Below are positions 44,581 to 53,925 of a stretch of 64,000 nucleotides of DNA, in pieces. The stretch is taken from positions 1,860,001-1,924,000 of the forward strand of contig NZ_CP154845.1 in assembly GCF_047302285.1 (NCBI RefSeq). The letters are read 5' to 3'. This DNA comes from Robertmurraya sp047302285 (lineage in GTDB: Bacteria; Bacillota; Bacilli; Bacillales; Cytobacillaceae). The notes beneath the pieces are model-generated. The model saw nothing but the letters and a program-made list of their open reading frames with translations, made no database searches and was not told the origin of the DNA. The translations under genes and the position numbers were made by a program. Positions within the stretch are counted from its first letter, which is position 1. Each line of letters starts with the position of its first letter.

Positions 44581-47158
44581 ATGGTTGGTTACCTTGGTTT
44601 CCACCATTTTGATTGCCTTGACCTTGGTTTCCACTCTGTTGTTCTCCGTCATCCGAATTCTCATCTTGACCCTGGTCTTCATTTCCTGGATCTTCGTTGT
44701 TTTGCTCATCCTCTTCTTCATCGTCATCATCACGACCCCAAGGTGGCCCATTATCGTTGCCGTTACCTTCGTCATCTTCATCACCATCAAAAATAAATGG
44801 GTCAGGAATCTGAATTTCAGCGGTAGCTGGATCACTCTTTTGTTCATCACGAACAGCGACAACTTTGAAGGTGTAGTATCCACCATAATCAGCTTTCATT
44901 CTAATCATTTTTTCAGCTTGAGCGGTTAAGAGTTCTTCTGCACCATCATCCTTCTTAGCATAGATCTCAAACTCAACACCATTAGCGTTCTCTGCGACAT
45001 AATTCCAACTTAACACAATTTCATTTCTTTCTGTATCATAGTCAGCTTTTATATCTACAGGTGTTTCAAGTTTATTATACTTCTCGGACACTTCTTTTGG
45101 AGCATTCCCTTTTACGGCATATTCTGTAATGACCATGTCTTTTGGCGTGTATTCACTTGCTAATTTTGCTGGAATTGTTCCTTTTTCAATTTGGACTTTT
45201 TCAACTGTGTTAGGGACTTTAAAATCTGCTGTTTCTTTGTCGTTATGAACATGTTCCATGATGTTTTTGAACAATCTTTGGCCGATTTTTTGTTCATCGC
45301 CCACTAAATAATTTTCATTTTTATTGTCATATCCAGTCCATACAGCTGCTGTGTAATTTGTTGTGTATCCAACGAACCACGCATCTGGCACAGCTCCATT
45401 TGGAATATTGTATTTCTTTTTATCTGCATCAGGATAGTTCGTTGTTCCAGACTTTCCTGCTAGTGGTAAGCCAGAAATATTTGCTCGAGTACCAGTACCT
45501 GTTCGTACGACATCCTTTAGCATATCGGAAATCATAAAAGCGGTATAATCTTGCATGACGACCTTAGACTCAGGCTTCATATTTACCTTTGTATCATCGC
45601 GAAGCTGAATTTCAATGACAGAGTAGGGCTCTGTATAAAAACCATTATTTCCAAAGGCGCTATATGCACCAGCCATTTCAAGTGAAGAAACTCCTTTATC
45701 CTCACCACCAAATCCACCGATCGAGTATGATTCATGGATTTCCTTAAGTGGAATACCTAAGCTAATGGCAAATTCCTTCGCTTTATCTGCTCCAACTTCC
45801 TGGAATGCTTGCAAAGCAGGGATATTTCGTGACAATGCCAGTGCAGTACGCATCGACATTACACCCATATGCTTATTATCCCAGTTGCTAATCTTATCAC
45901 CTGTTGAATAGGTGTATGGTTTATCATCCAAAGTGTGATAAGTACCCCATTTTAAAAATTCAATTGCAGGACCATAGTCAAGAACAGGTTTGATGGTTGA
46001 ACCAGGCTGTCTCTTCGCATCAGTGGCATAATTAAAGCCAAAGTCAACCGTTTGGTTACGTCCACCACCTAGAGCTCGAATTTGCCCTGTCGCTGTATCT
46101 AAAAGGGTAATACCTGCTTGGAACTTTTCATCTGGATACTCAATGATCTCATCCCCGTTTAGAATGTCTTCTACATATTGCTGTGCATCCGGTTCAAGCG
46201 TCGTGTAAATTTTAAGCCCGTCTGAAAAAGGATCGAGGTCTGGATACTTTGCCTTGATTTCTTTTACGACATGGCCAACAAAAGCATCGTATGGGATATC
46301 CCCAGTTGGTCGTTGGTCTTCAGGAACTAATGTTGATGCAACATCAACATTTTTAGCTTCTTCCATTTCTTCCTGTGTGATAAAGCCGTGTTTGTGCATC
46401 AATGTTAGAACGATATTACGGCGTTTTTCGGCTTTATCTGGATTTTTAAATGGATTATAGTTGGCTGGACTTTGTGGCATACCAGCAAGTAATGCCGTTT
46501 CCGCTAATGTTAATTCATCGAGTTCTTTTCCATAGAACACTTTTGCAGCAGTAGCAACTCCATGTCCACCTGAATCCATCCAAATTTTATTGACATACAT
46601 CTCAAAGATTTGTTGCTTTGTGTATTTCCTTTCTAATTGAAAGGATAGCCACGCTTCTTGTGCTTTACGTGATAACGTTTTTTCAGGTGTTAAAAATGAG
46701 TTCTTTACGACTTGCTGGGTAATGGTGCTCGCACCTTCTGCTCCAAACCCGTCTGTTATATTGGCAACTACAGCACCACCAAGACGTATCAGGTCAATCC
46801 CGTTATGTTTATAAAAGCGGGTGTCTTCTGTAGCCAATATCGCTTCCTCAACCTGCTTCGGAATATCTTCATAATTCACATAATCCCGTTTTTCTGAGCC
46901 AATCTCCGCAAATAGATCACCGTTAATATCATAAAGCTCAGACGAGATTGGATCCTTTAATAATTTTTCATCAAGTTCTGGCGTATCTTTAACCATATAA
47001 GCAAAAGTTCCAGCACCAATAAGCAAACCTGCAATTCCTAATGCAACAAGAAAAAGAAAGATACGTTTAATCGATAGCTTTGCTTTTTTATTGCTTTTTC
47101 CTTTTTGTTGACTAATTTGCTTACGGCGCTCCTCTCTTGATTGGTATTTTTCTGCCAT
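44579..47158 (-). CDS. ponA: Class A penicillin-binding protein 1
   Basis: PonA polymerises and cross-links peptidoglycan. The 859-residue protein has a basic cytoplasmic tail, one membrane anchor (about 31-52), and a GT51 glycosyltransferase domain with EDTRFYKHNGID (about 99-110) and STITQQVVKN. The transpeptidase domain has GSTIKP (about 385) and KSGTTNY (about 569), then a fibronectin-type domain. The C-terminal tail of about 70 residues is low complexity (D, E, N, G, Q). In B. subtilis it is the second gene after recU. Here the mobile element inside recU separates it from the recU promoter. Confidence 0.97.
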   Translation of the reverse strand: MAEKYQSREERRKQISQQKGKSNKKAKLSIKRIFLFLVALGIAGLLIGAGTFAYMVKDTPELDEKLLKDPISSELYDINGDLFAEIGSEKRDYVNYEDIPKQVEEAILATEDTRFYKHNGIDLIRLGGAVVANITDGFGAEGASTITQQVVKNSFLTPEKTLSRKAQEAWLSFQLERKYTKQQIFEMYVNKIWMDSGGHGVATAAKVFYGKELDELTLAETALLAGMPQSPANYNPFKNPDKAEKRRNIVLTLMHKHGFITQEEMEEAKNVDVASTLVPEDQRPTGDIPYDAFVGHVVKEIKAKYPDLDPFSDGLKIYTTLEPDAQQYVEDILNGDEIIEYPDEKFQAGITLLDTATGQIRALGGGRNQTVDFGFNYATDAKRQPGSTIKPVLDYGPAIEFLKWGTYHTLDDKPYTYSTGDKISNWDNKHMGVMSMRTALALSRNIPALQAFQEVGADKAKEFAISLGIPLKEIHESYSIGGFGGEDKGVSSLEMAGAYSAFGNNGFYTEPYSVIEIQLRDDTKVNMKPESKVVMQDYTAFMISDMLKDVVRTGTGTRANISGLPLAGKSGTTNYPDADKKKYNIPNGAVPDAWFVGYTTNYTAAVWTGYDNKNENYLVGDEQKIGQRLFKNIMEHVHNDKETADFKVPNTVEKVQIEKGTIPAKLASEYTPKDMVITEYAVKGNAPKEVSEKYNKLETPVDIKADYDTERNEIVLSWNYVAENANGVEFEIYAKKDDGAEELLTAQAEKMIRMKADYGGYYTFKVVAVRDEQKSDPATAEIQIPDPFIFDGDEDDEGNGNDNGPPWGRDDDDEEEDEQNNEDPGNEDQGQDENSDDGEQQSGNQGQGNQNGGNQGNQP

Positions 47159-47189
47159 ATATGTTCATCCTTCCTTTTACTACTTACGA

Positions 47190-47573
47190 TTACATCAGAT
47201 TATAGAGCTTATCTATGACTTTAATATAGTCAATTCGGGGTCGAAAACCAAGTGAAATTTTATGTCCATATTGTTCAACTTCAGAAAAAGTAATTGACTT
47301 TCTTCCACCGTTATCCATTCTTTCCCAAAAGAAAAGTAGGTCTTTGCCCTCAAGTAAAAATACCTCTTCAATGGTTGCAAAGCGAAGAATGACGAAGGCG
47401 ATTCCAGACTGATATAATACCTGCCTGATATGCTCAATTTGGTGCTTATGAAAATTTTGCAGAGGAAAGGATGTTTTAAATCGCGTTTCCTTTGCTTCAA
47501 AATCAATATATTTTCCTTTGTATACCCCATTATAATCAGTAGTTGATGCTTGCTTAAAATAAGCTTCTGTAAT
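47190..47573 (-). pseudogene. recU: Host recU, 3' half, cut by the element
   Basis: This reads without a stop or frameshift for the last 126 residues of RecU, the Holliday-junction resolvase. It starts at TEAYFKQASTTDYNGVYKG and continues through the catalytic motif YIDFEAKET, FPLQNFHKHQIEHI, NGGRKSI and the end RPRIDYIKVIDKLYNLM. The 5' half is at 61,818-62,057, 14 kb away. Joined, they give about 205 residues, the normal RecU length. It lies 31 bp before ponA. It has no start codon or ribosome site of its own and is not expected to make a working protein. Confidence 0.93.
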
Positions 47574-48177
47574 TTTATAGGCATGAATTTTAAAGGGCGA
47601 AAAATAATATTCCTTGTGACCGTTGTACTATTGCATTTTCGCCCTTTTGAAACAGGCGAAAATTTTTATCCTACAAGCTTATTTTATAATAATTAATTAC
47701 TCTAAGACACTATTTTACATCAAATTTGTCATTTGAACACAAAAACTTTTATTAATTGCTACACAGGGGCAGACTTTATATAGAAAGACCACTTGAAGGA
47801 TTACCTTCCATTTTCAAGTAGGCTAATAAAACCATTATATAAAATGGTGTAGATTGACCTTAGTCCTTCATTTATTTACAAAATAATGATATACCACAAT
47901 TAATAATTTTATCACAATTTATCCGAGAAAAATCCTTGGTCTTATATTTCAAACAACTCCAAAGCATAGTTATTATATCACATTTGTATCCAGCATTTAA
48001 TTGAGTACAGAAGAAGCGTTGGTAATAGGTAGGAGCATTAAAATAGTAGAGAACATCTGTTCGGGATTACAAAGGCTGTGAATAGTTCATCAATCCTGCT
48101 TTAGTGTTTGGAAGAAGAATTTCCCGAAAAAAACCAGTTATCCCAGTTATTGATTGGAAATGTAAAAGGAGAGAAAG
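47574..48177. other. Left end of the element, gene-free
   Basis: About 600 bp without a credible gene. It contains an inverted repeat of 12 bp (47592-47603 with 47636-47647) close to the element end, with a third related GGCGAAAA at about 47,654. A smaller inverted repeat (ACTTGAA with TTCAAGT) lies around 47,789-47,818. The first may be part of the recombination site. Confidence 0.5.
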
Positions 48178-48375
48178 ATGTTTGAGAAAAAGCTAAAAAG
48201 GAATATGATTAGATGTAAGTACTGCGGTGATGTTATAGAATCAAGAAGTCTGTATGATTTTAAAAGATGCAAATGTGGAAAGGTTACTGTAGATGGTGGA
48301 TTAGAGTACGCTAAACGTTCTTTTTCAAATAACCCGCCAGAGAATCACTTTGAAGAGTTATCGGAATTTGAATAA
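48178..48375 (+). CDS. Small zinc-ribbon-like protein
   Basis: A 65-residue protein with two Cys pairs, CKYCGDVIESRS and CKCGKVTVDGG, spaced like a treble-clef or zinc-ribbon knuckle (about residues 13-41). An AAAGGAGAG Shine-Dalgarno sequence lies before the ATG. Similar small proteins are common in Bacillus phages and islands and are of unknown function. It stands alone at the left end of the element, on the strand opposite to the recombinases. Confidence 0.7.
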   Translation: MFEKKLKRNMIRCKYCGDVIESRSLYDFKRCKCGKVTVDGGLEYAKRSFSNNPPENHFEELSEFE

Positions 48376-48571
48376 ACATTTTTAGATAAAGATTTTGGTA
48401 ATCCTTGTTTGGCTGACTTATTCTTGCTAAATAAAGTAATTCATAACAATGAATTTTTAAAAAGATTTTTTTGGGGAAATAAAATTAGCTGATACAGTAG
48501 AAGTGATGGGAGATATTAAAATAAGGGCCATTATATGTAAGTCATTGGCAAACTAGCTTTTGTATTGTTTA

Positions 48572-48612
48572 AAAAAGCCAGAAGATACTTAGTAAGTATC
48601 TTCTGGCTTTTT
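48572..48612. terminator. Bidirectional terminator
   Basis: A perfect 19-bp stem (48572-48590 with 48594-48612) with a 3-nt loop, A-rich on one side and T-rich on the other. It overlaps the end of the minus-strand gene that stops at 48,589. Confidence 0.92.
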
Positions 48613-49224
48613 GTGTTCTTTAATATAATTTGAAACAGTTAATTGATTTTCTCCCCCTCCATCGTAGTTGGAAAAACCAAATTTATTATTAGGTGTATAG
48701 TCATTATACTCAACATCTAAATCATGAAGGATTCGGTGGATATATATAACGGAGTTTGGGTCTTGGTTATCTAAGCTGATTTCGGCTAATTGCAAAATGC
48801 GTTCTAAATCTAATTCCATAGATGGTGGGTAGGAATCTTGATTGTTTAACAAATTTTTAATTTCATTTGACATATTTTCCTTTATTGACTTCATACCAAG
48901 CCAATCTATATTTTCGTATTTATCATAAGAAGTTATTTCATTTAAGCTTTCATGGTATTTTGAAATAAATAGCGATATTCTTTCATTTTGTTTTTTTTCA
49001 GGATTTTCAATTTCGGTTAAATTATCGGCATCATCATTGATACTTACTTGTTTATCTTCATCGTTTGGAACTTCTTTATTTTTTTCAGTTTTTATTTCCG
49101 CTATTTCGTCATTGCTTTTTATAACATCTGTTTGTCCGTTCGGTTTTTGATACATTATTATGAAAACAATAAGAATAGAAATAAAAACGAGTAAAGATAT
49201 AATTAGTTTCATTTTGGTTTTCAT
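48589..49224 (-). CDS. Membrane-anchored extracellular protein of unknown function
   Basis: A 211-residue protein with one N-terminal hydrophobic anchor (about residues 6-26) and no lipobox Cys, so the rest should face outside. Residues 35-75 are charged and low complexity. The C-terminal 120 residues look folded and helical (RISLFISKYHESLNEI, then ELDLERILQLAEISLD). I know of no family with confidence. The ATG at 49,224 has GGGTTGAT upstream. An in-frame TTG lies 9 nt before. It is cargo of the recU element. Confidence 0.7.
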   Translation of the reverse strand: MKTKMKLIISLLVFISILIVFIIMYQKPNGQTDVIKSNDEIAEIKTEKNKEVPNDEDKQVSINDDADNLTEIENPEKKQNERISLFISKYHESLNEITSYDKYENIDWLGMKSIKENMSNEIKNLLNNQDSYPPSMELDLERILQLAEISLDNQDPNSVIYIHRILHDLDVEYNDYTPNNKFGFSNYDGGGENQLTVSNYIKEHKKPEDTY

Positions 49225-49545
49225 TGGTATCAACCCTTTTCAATCATTAGTTTATATAGATTACAAATATAGCTGATTTAAATATACAGGATAATTGGTA
49301 TTGTAACAATGGGGAAGAAGAAAGTCTAAAAACTTCCAAAAATCAGGGCAATTAAATTTATTGATAGTTTGAGATTCGGTGTTTTAAACAATTGAAACTT
49401 AATATTGATTTAGTATTTATTCTCTAATGGCTGGGACATAAGTGATAATATTGAGAACCATTTATCAAAAAATCGCATAAAATAAAGGAACTTTGAATTC
49501 ATGCGAGTATTTATTTTAATAGAGTTTTGTCATAACCATTTTATT
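49225..49545. other. Intergenic region inside the element
   Basis: About 320 bp, AT-rich, with no gene. A weak inverted repeat (TCGCAT with ATGCGA, about 49,473-49,506) could end the cell-wall gene pair to its right. Confidence 0.4.
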
Positions 49546-51891
49546 TTACTTACCTTGATCGACGTAATACAGGATTTTATTATAAAAAGCTACAGCGATT
49601 GCTTCTAATTCACCTTCACTAAGATTTAAATCTCCGATTAGTTCTTCTCTAACAATTGCATACTCTATACCGCCTGTCATAACTTCTACAACGTCAATTA
49701 ATAATTTTGCTCTATCACCATTAAAACGTTGATTGAAAAACCTAGTAAAACGAGTATTTACTAATCCTAGTGTATAGTAACTTGGGAAAATTTCTGCAAT
49801 ACTCACATTTAGTTTTTTGGCTTCGTAAGCAATGTTATATGCATCAACATCACCTAATAAGTCATCCAAATCAAATAGTAAATCATCAAAAGGTTCATTT
49901 TCAACCATGCCTATTAAATCGTAAGCTGCTGCATACGTTTGATCAATTAAGCTTCCTTCATATTGATCTCTGTACATAACTACATTTCTTGCCATTGTAA
50001 TTAAGTCACCTGCCCAGCCAGTTATATCTGTAATTTCAACAGAGTCTTTAAAGTTACCATAGTAACTATTCACAACAGCAAACATATGCTGAACGCCAAT
50101 AGGATGATTTTCGATTGGGTCAATTAAGTCGATGAAAGGGTCTAGGGGTTGACCAACTAAATTCTCTAAATATAACTCGAAGAATAATGGATAAAAACCA
50201 GCTAAAGCTGCCCATCGTGGACCAGTATATACACCCTTCCTATAATAACCACTTATATTATAATTCAAATCATCAATATTAGAGTTACCTTCTTCGTTAG
50301 CGTATTTGGAAGCACCTAATGCAATAATTTTAAATTCATTGTAAGACAAATTGTTCGGGTCTTCTGGTAATTCGCTTGGGACTTCAACACTATCATCAAT
50401 AAAAGAAGCACCTGAATCCCTACCAGAATTTATATTATTATCGATATTTATCACTCCCGAACCTGATCCGATTGTAATAGTTGATATTTGATCAAAAGCC
50501 CAATTGTCTGGTAAAGGATAGCCTAAATTCCCACTAAAACCTGTAGAAAGTCCACTAACAAAACTATAATCAGCTAATCCCCTATTGGATACTTGAATGC
50601 ACGCATTACGTGGCCCGTAGATTCCAATGTTATATTGGTTCCCCATATCATTTTTTGCTTCATTTAAACCTATAAAGTGGGGAATTATGGCATTAGAAAT
50701 TTCGTGACCTAATACATCGAAGTCTACTGCAAAATAAATTGTTGTTCCTTTAGGAAAACCATAGGATGCGGCTGCTCTAAAGGCTTTCTGATAATCCTCA
50801 TATCCTTGATTACGAGAAAAGTTACTCGCATTTGCATGACTTTCCTGAAATATGGGGTACACAGACAGTCCAGCGTTAAAAATAGTCTGTAGTTCGCCCG
50901 GTTGTATTCGTTTATTTAAGCCACCCGGAACGTTAGTTAGATACCGACCAATAATTACATAACCTTCATTAACAAGTGTCTGTGCTTTTGCAGAAGTAAC
51001 TTGTGTTATCCCATCACATGCTGTACCTTTTCGATTTGGATCACCTGTGCTAACTAATAATGACATCCATGTTTGATAATCAGCTTTACCACTTTGGTTT
51101 AAAAGAGTAAAAGATTGGAATTCTCGTAAAACATTACTCAACTCATTATCAAAGGTTCCATTAATATTACTTAGAGTGTATCCGTTAAAAACAATTGCAT
51201 ATTTTAATAACCTAACAAAATTACTTTGACTTGAACCGATGGTTAAATTAGGCAATCCTGCTCTCGTCGCAGGTCCAACAGTTCCTGTTTGTTGGTGTGC
51301 AGGGATGCCGATTTCAGTTTGTAAAGCATAAATTAACGCTCGGTTTGTTTGTCTTTGATAATGACCATCACATGGTTGAACTCCTGAGTATTGATAGTAT
51401 TTATTATTTAATGTTCTCTGAATCTCTCTTATTTGTGGATCTCCACCAGAAGTTAGTACATATGCATCCATTGTTAAGAAGGCTTTGAAGACGTGTACAT
51501 ATACTACTCCATCTTGTTGAGGCAGTCCTGCGTCTTGTTGTAACTTTATAACTGCACGTTCGGTAGCTGGACCAAAAATGCCATTAAACGCTCCGGGATT
51601 ATAGCCTTTACACCAACATGCTCCCTGAAGAATTTTAACGATATTTCTTCCTTGTTCTGTATTAGGTACATTGTCAAAGGACATTTCGCCAAACGCTTTA
51701 TATGCGGCTTCAGTGGAAGGTCCGAAATTATTAGCTGTGTTAGTTATACCTAATTCAATTTGTAATGCACGCGTTAATGCGTACACAGTAGACCAACCTG
51801 TTTTACCATTTTCAGGAATTCTGCTGGATCCGGGATGATCACCGTACTTTTCATTAACCCATTCTTGTACTGCTAATACCATCTCATCCAT
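49546..51891 (-). CDS. Peptidoglycan-binding protein with DUF1906 glycoside-hydrolase-like domain
   Basis: A 781-residue protein in three parts. Residues about 1-285 hold several peptidoglycan-binding-like units (FGPSTEAAYKAFG, FGPATERAVIKLQQDAG, VGPATRAGLP and FDNELSNVLREFQ). Residues about 290-490 match the DUF1906/Rv2525c-like glycoside-hydrolase fold (CDGITQVTSAKAQTLVNEGY, IIGRYLTN, YFAVDFDVLG and NIGIYGPRNACI). Residues about 500-781 form an acidic, mostly helical domain I do not recognise (ITGWAGDLITMARNVVMYRD). No signal peptide is present. The ATG at 51,891 follows GGGAGGAAG. It is paired with the 185-aa gene upstream. Confidence 0.78.
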   Translation of the reverse strand: MDEMVLAVQEWVNEKYGDHPGSSRIPENGKTGWSTVYALTRALQIELGITNTANNFGPSTEAAYKAFGEMSFDNVPNTEQGRNIVKILQGACWCKGYNPGAFNGIFGPATERAVIKLQQDAGLPQQDGVVYVHVFKAFLTMDAYVLTSGGDPQIREIQRTLNNKYYQYSGVQPCDGHYQRQTNRALIYALQTEIGIPAHQQTGTVGPATRAGLPNLTIGSSQSNFVRLLKYAIVFNGYTLSNINGTFDNELSNVLREFQSFTLLNQSGKADYQTWMSLLVSTGDPNRKGTACDGITQVTSAKAQTLVNEGYVIIGRYLTNVPGGLNKRIQPGELQTIFNAGLSVYPIFQESHANASNFSRNQGYEDYQKAFRAAASYGFPKGTTIYFAVDFDVLGHEISNAIIPHFIGLNEAKNDMGNQYNIGIYGPRNACIQVSNRGLADYSFVSGLSTGFSGNLGYPLPDNWAFDQISTITIGSGSGVINIDNNINSGRDSGASFIDDSVEVPSELPEDPNNLSYNEFKIIALGASKYANEEGNSNIDDLNYNISGYYRKGVYTGPRWAALAGFYPLFFELYLENLVGQPLDPFIDLIDPIENHPIGVQHMFAVVNSYYGNFKDSVEITDITGWAGDLITMARNVVMYRDQYEGSLIDQTYAAAYDLIGMVENEPFDDLLFDLDDLLGDVDAYNIAYEAKKLNVSIAEIFPSYYTLGLVNTRFTRFFNQRFNGDRAKLLIDVVEVMTGGIEYAIVREELIGDLNLSEGELEAIAVAFYNKILYYVDQGK

Positions 51892-51956
51892 CTTTATCTT
51901 CCTCCCTTTCATTTACTTTAAAGTAAATAATTCAGTTATATCTTTGAAGAAATTAC

Positions 51957-52514
51957 TTAATTATTTATCCATAGTCCATCCATAGAAATTGTGTTGTACA
52001 TCGATCCTTTATCTAGTCCAATATTTACAAATCCATAATTTGTATTAGTTCCACTTGTTACCCTGACCCATTGTCCACTTGTACTACGAACATAGTGGAT
52101 TAATTGCCAATCTGGCCTTGAACTACCATTCGCTGTAGAGTTCGTAGCAACATACTGTCCTGCTGCAACACTTCCCCAACGGCTACCATCTGTCCGATAA
52201 ACGCTTTCTGTACGCGTCATTTTAAAAGTATTGTATGTGGTTCCTCCAAGTGTTACAGTTCCATATCGATACCTTGATTGGTAAGCGGTGGTGTATACGC
52301 TGCTAGGATAATTGTATTCGTTGGTATTTAAACAACCCTGTACTACATTTCCACTAGGGTTCCTAAATACAATAAAATCAAATACTCCATCTCCTCCCCA
52401 ACCCGGTGCAAAACCAAATAGTTCTAGGTTATAGATTGTCCCGATTTGTTTTGTCACATCATAATAATCATAAACAGGTACTGCTCTACCACTTCGGTTA
52501 ATACATACTGGCAT
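51957..52514 (-). CDS. Beta-rich protein of unknown function, partner of the DUF1906 gene
   Basis: A 185-residue protein rich in Tyr, Thr, Ser, Gly and Asn with alternating short hydrophobic stretches, suggesting a beta fold. The first 35 residues (INRSGRAVPVYDYYDVTKQI) loosely recall an SH3-like wall-binding domain. There is no signal peptide or membrane helix. The second ATG, at 52,514, is the likely start because AAGGAAGG sits nine bases before it and runs into the first ATG. It lies 65 bp upstream of the DUF1906 gene on the same strand, so they are probably co-transcribed. Confidence 0.65.
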   Translation of the reverse strand: MPVCINRSGRAVPVYDYYDVTKQIGTIYNLELFGFAPGWGGDGVFDFIVFRNPSGNVVQGCLNTNEYNYPSSVYTTAYQSRYRYGTVTLGGTTYNTFKMTRTESVYRTDGSRWGSVAAGQYVATNSTANGSSRPDWQLIHYVRSTSGQWVRVTSGTNTNYGFVNIGLDKGSMYNTISMDGLWINN

Positions 52515-53155
52515 ACTGTTCATCCTTCCTTATTTTTTTATAGTGTTGTCTATTGATTGAAAAGAATTATTGGCTCTTCAATAGACATTAGTAAAGTATA
52601 TTAATAATGATAAAATCTGGAAGGGTACTTGTACCAAAACAGACAAAACTGTATGTTTGACCTTAACAAACATCCTGTTGCGTTTAAATTTAAATCTTTT
52701 GGGCATCGCAGTGTGGCTTTTTTCAAGAAATCATTCTTTATAAGGAGGTCTTAAACTTAAAACGGTATGGTGGAAATAAAAAAGTGTAAAAAAATTATTA
52801 ATCATATAGAATCTAACTGAAACAAATAAGATTATTGAAGAGAAAAAGGGAAATACAAGGGGACTTATTAGAAGTACGTTAATGAATAATAATTAAGAAA
52901 ATCAGCAGTAATGATAATTTGGATGTATATTTTCATAGGTATTTGAAGTAATATAAAGTTGGAGAAACTTTCAAGCCTTGAATAAATGAATACACATTAA
53001 CATTCATTTATTCAAGGCTTGAAAGTGTAGCTACATACTTTTTTAAATAATTGGATATATAAGAGGCTGGCTTATTGCGCGATTGTAATAAGAATTAAGT
53101 GTTTAAAATTGCTATATAAGTATAAACAAGCTTAATGAAAAGAAGGGAAGATAAA
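52515..53155. promoter_or_regulatory. Divergent intergenic region with inverted repeats
   Basis: About 640 bp between divergent genes. Next to the 185-aa gene is a 10-bp inverted repeat (52,547-52,556 with 52,578-52,587), placed like an operator. Further right is a perfect 25-bp inverted repeat described separately. No gene is supported. Confidence 0.45.
52967..53026. repeat. Perfect 25-bp inverted repeat
   Basis: 52,967-52,991 pairs with 53,002-53,026 with no mismatch around a 10-nt loop. No T tract follows on either strand, so it is not a typical terminator. Confidence 0.85.
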
Positions 53156-53527
53156 ATGAATGGAGAAGACGATTACATCTTAAATAAGCAAAAAGCTAAA
53201 CTTTTTACAGGAATTGGCTGTTTTTTTGGGATAGTTATTCTAGTGCTTGTAGTTGTTTTAGTACCGGTTTGGTTATATTTTTCATATCCTGAAGAAACTC
53301 AGTTGATGGTCAGTCATTCTCCTAATAACATAAATACAATTGAAATTGTTAGGATAGATGAATTTCCTGACCCAACCCTTAGAATTAACTATGATGATAA
53401 ATCAATTATGAAAACTAAACTACCTGATGATTTATCTGTAGAATGGGAAAATGATTATGAAGCTAATGTTATCCTAATTAGGCAAAAAAGAGAACCAGAC
53501 GTTGTTAAGATTAAGTTTAATAACTAA
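53156..53527 (+). CDS. Small membrane protein of unknown function
   Basis: A 123-residue protein with a charged cytoplasmic start, one transmembrane helix (about residues 18-45, FTGIGCFFGIVILVLVVVL) and a small extracellular part of about 75 residues (EIVRIDEFPDPTLRINYDD). The ATG at 53,156 was chosen because GAAGGGAAG lies before it. An upstream ATG at 53,135 includes that signal in the reading frame. I do not recognise the family. It is the only plus-strand gene in the middle of the element. Confidence 0.65.
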   Translation: MNGEDDYILNKQKAKLFTGIGCFFGIVILVLVVVLVPVWLYFSYPEETQLMVSHSPNNINTIEIVRIDEFPDPTLRINYDDKSIMKTKLPDDLSVEWENDYEANVILIRQKREPDVVKIKFNN

Positions 53528-53925
53528 TTATTGTAAAAATGTCTAAAATTGGACAACCTTACTTATGGGTAATTAGGGCCACTGAAATGTAATTATCCTT
53601 GACATAGTTTTTTTCTTTTAATAGCAAAGAATTTATCAAAGAATGACATGCCATTTATCACTTCAATCTTTTTGGCAATAACAGATATAGAAAATAATTT
53701 TGAGAATCAACAAAGAGCAAAATTGCGCAACATTCCAATACCGATTAGTATAGCAAGAAATATGAGTATTTGAAATAAGATTTACCTAAGTATAAATTTT
53801 ATATAGCCTAAGCCTAACCCATCAAATATTTTTAATGTGAAAGTATTCAATGGGTTAGGTGAGCTTATATTTATAAAACTAAAAAGTGAAAAGTGCTATA
53901 TTAAGATGTTATAGTTGTTAGAATT
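53528..53925. other. Intergenic region downstream of the element recU
   Basis: About 400 bp with no gene. A 10-bp inverted repeat (53,813-53,822 with 53,850-53,859) lies about 70 bp past the end of the minus-strand recU. It has no clear T tract but could still end or stabilise the operon transcript. Confidence 0.45.

Noticed and set aside
44561..44929. Hydrophobic plus-strand frames opposite the end of ponA
   Set aside because: They are antisense to the low-complexity acidic tail of PonA, which produces Leu/Val-rich shadows. No ribosome site was seen.
47213..47584. A 123-codon minus-strand open frame just before ponA
   Set aside because: It is another frame of the recU 3' half. The correct frame there gives a clear RecU C-terminus.
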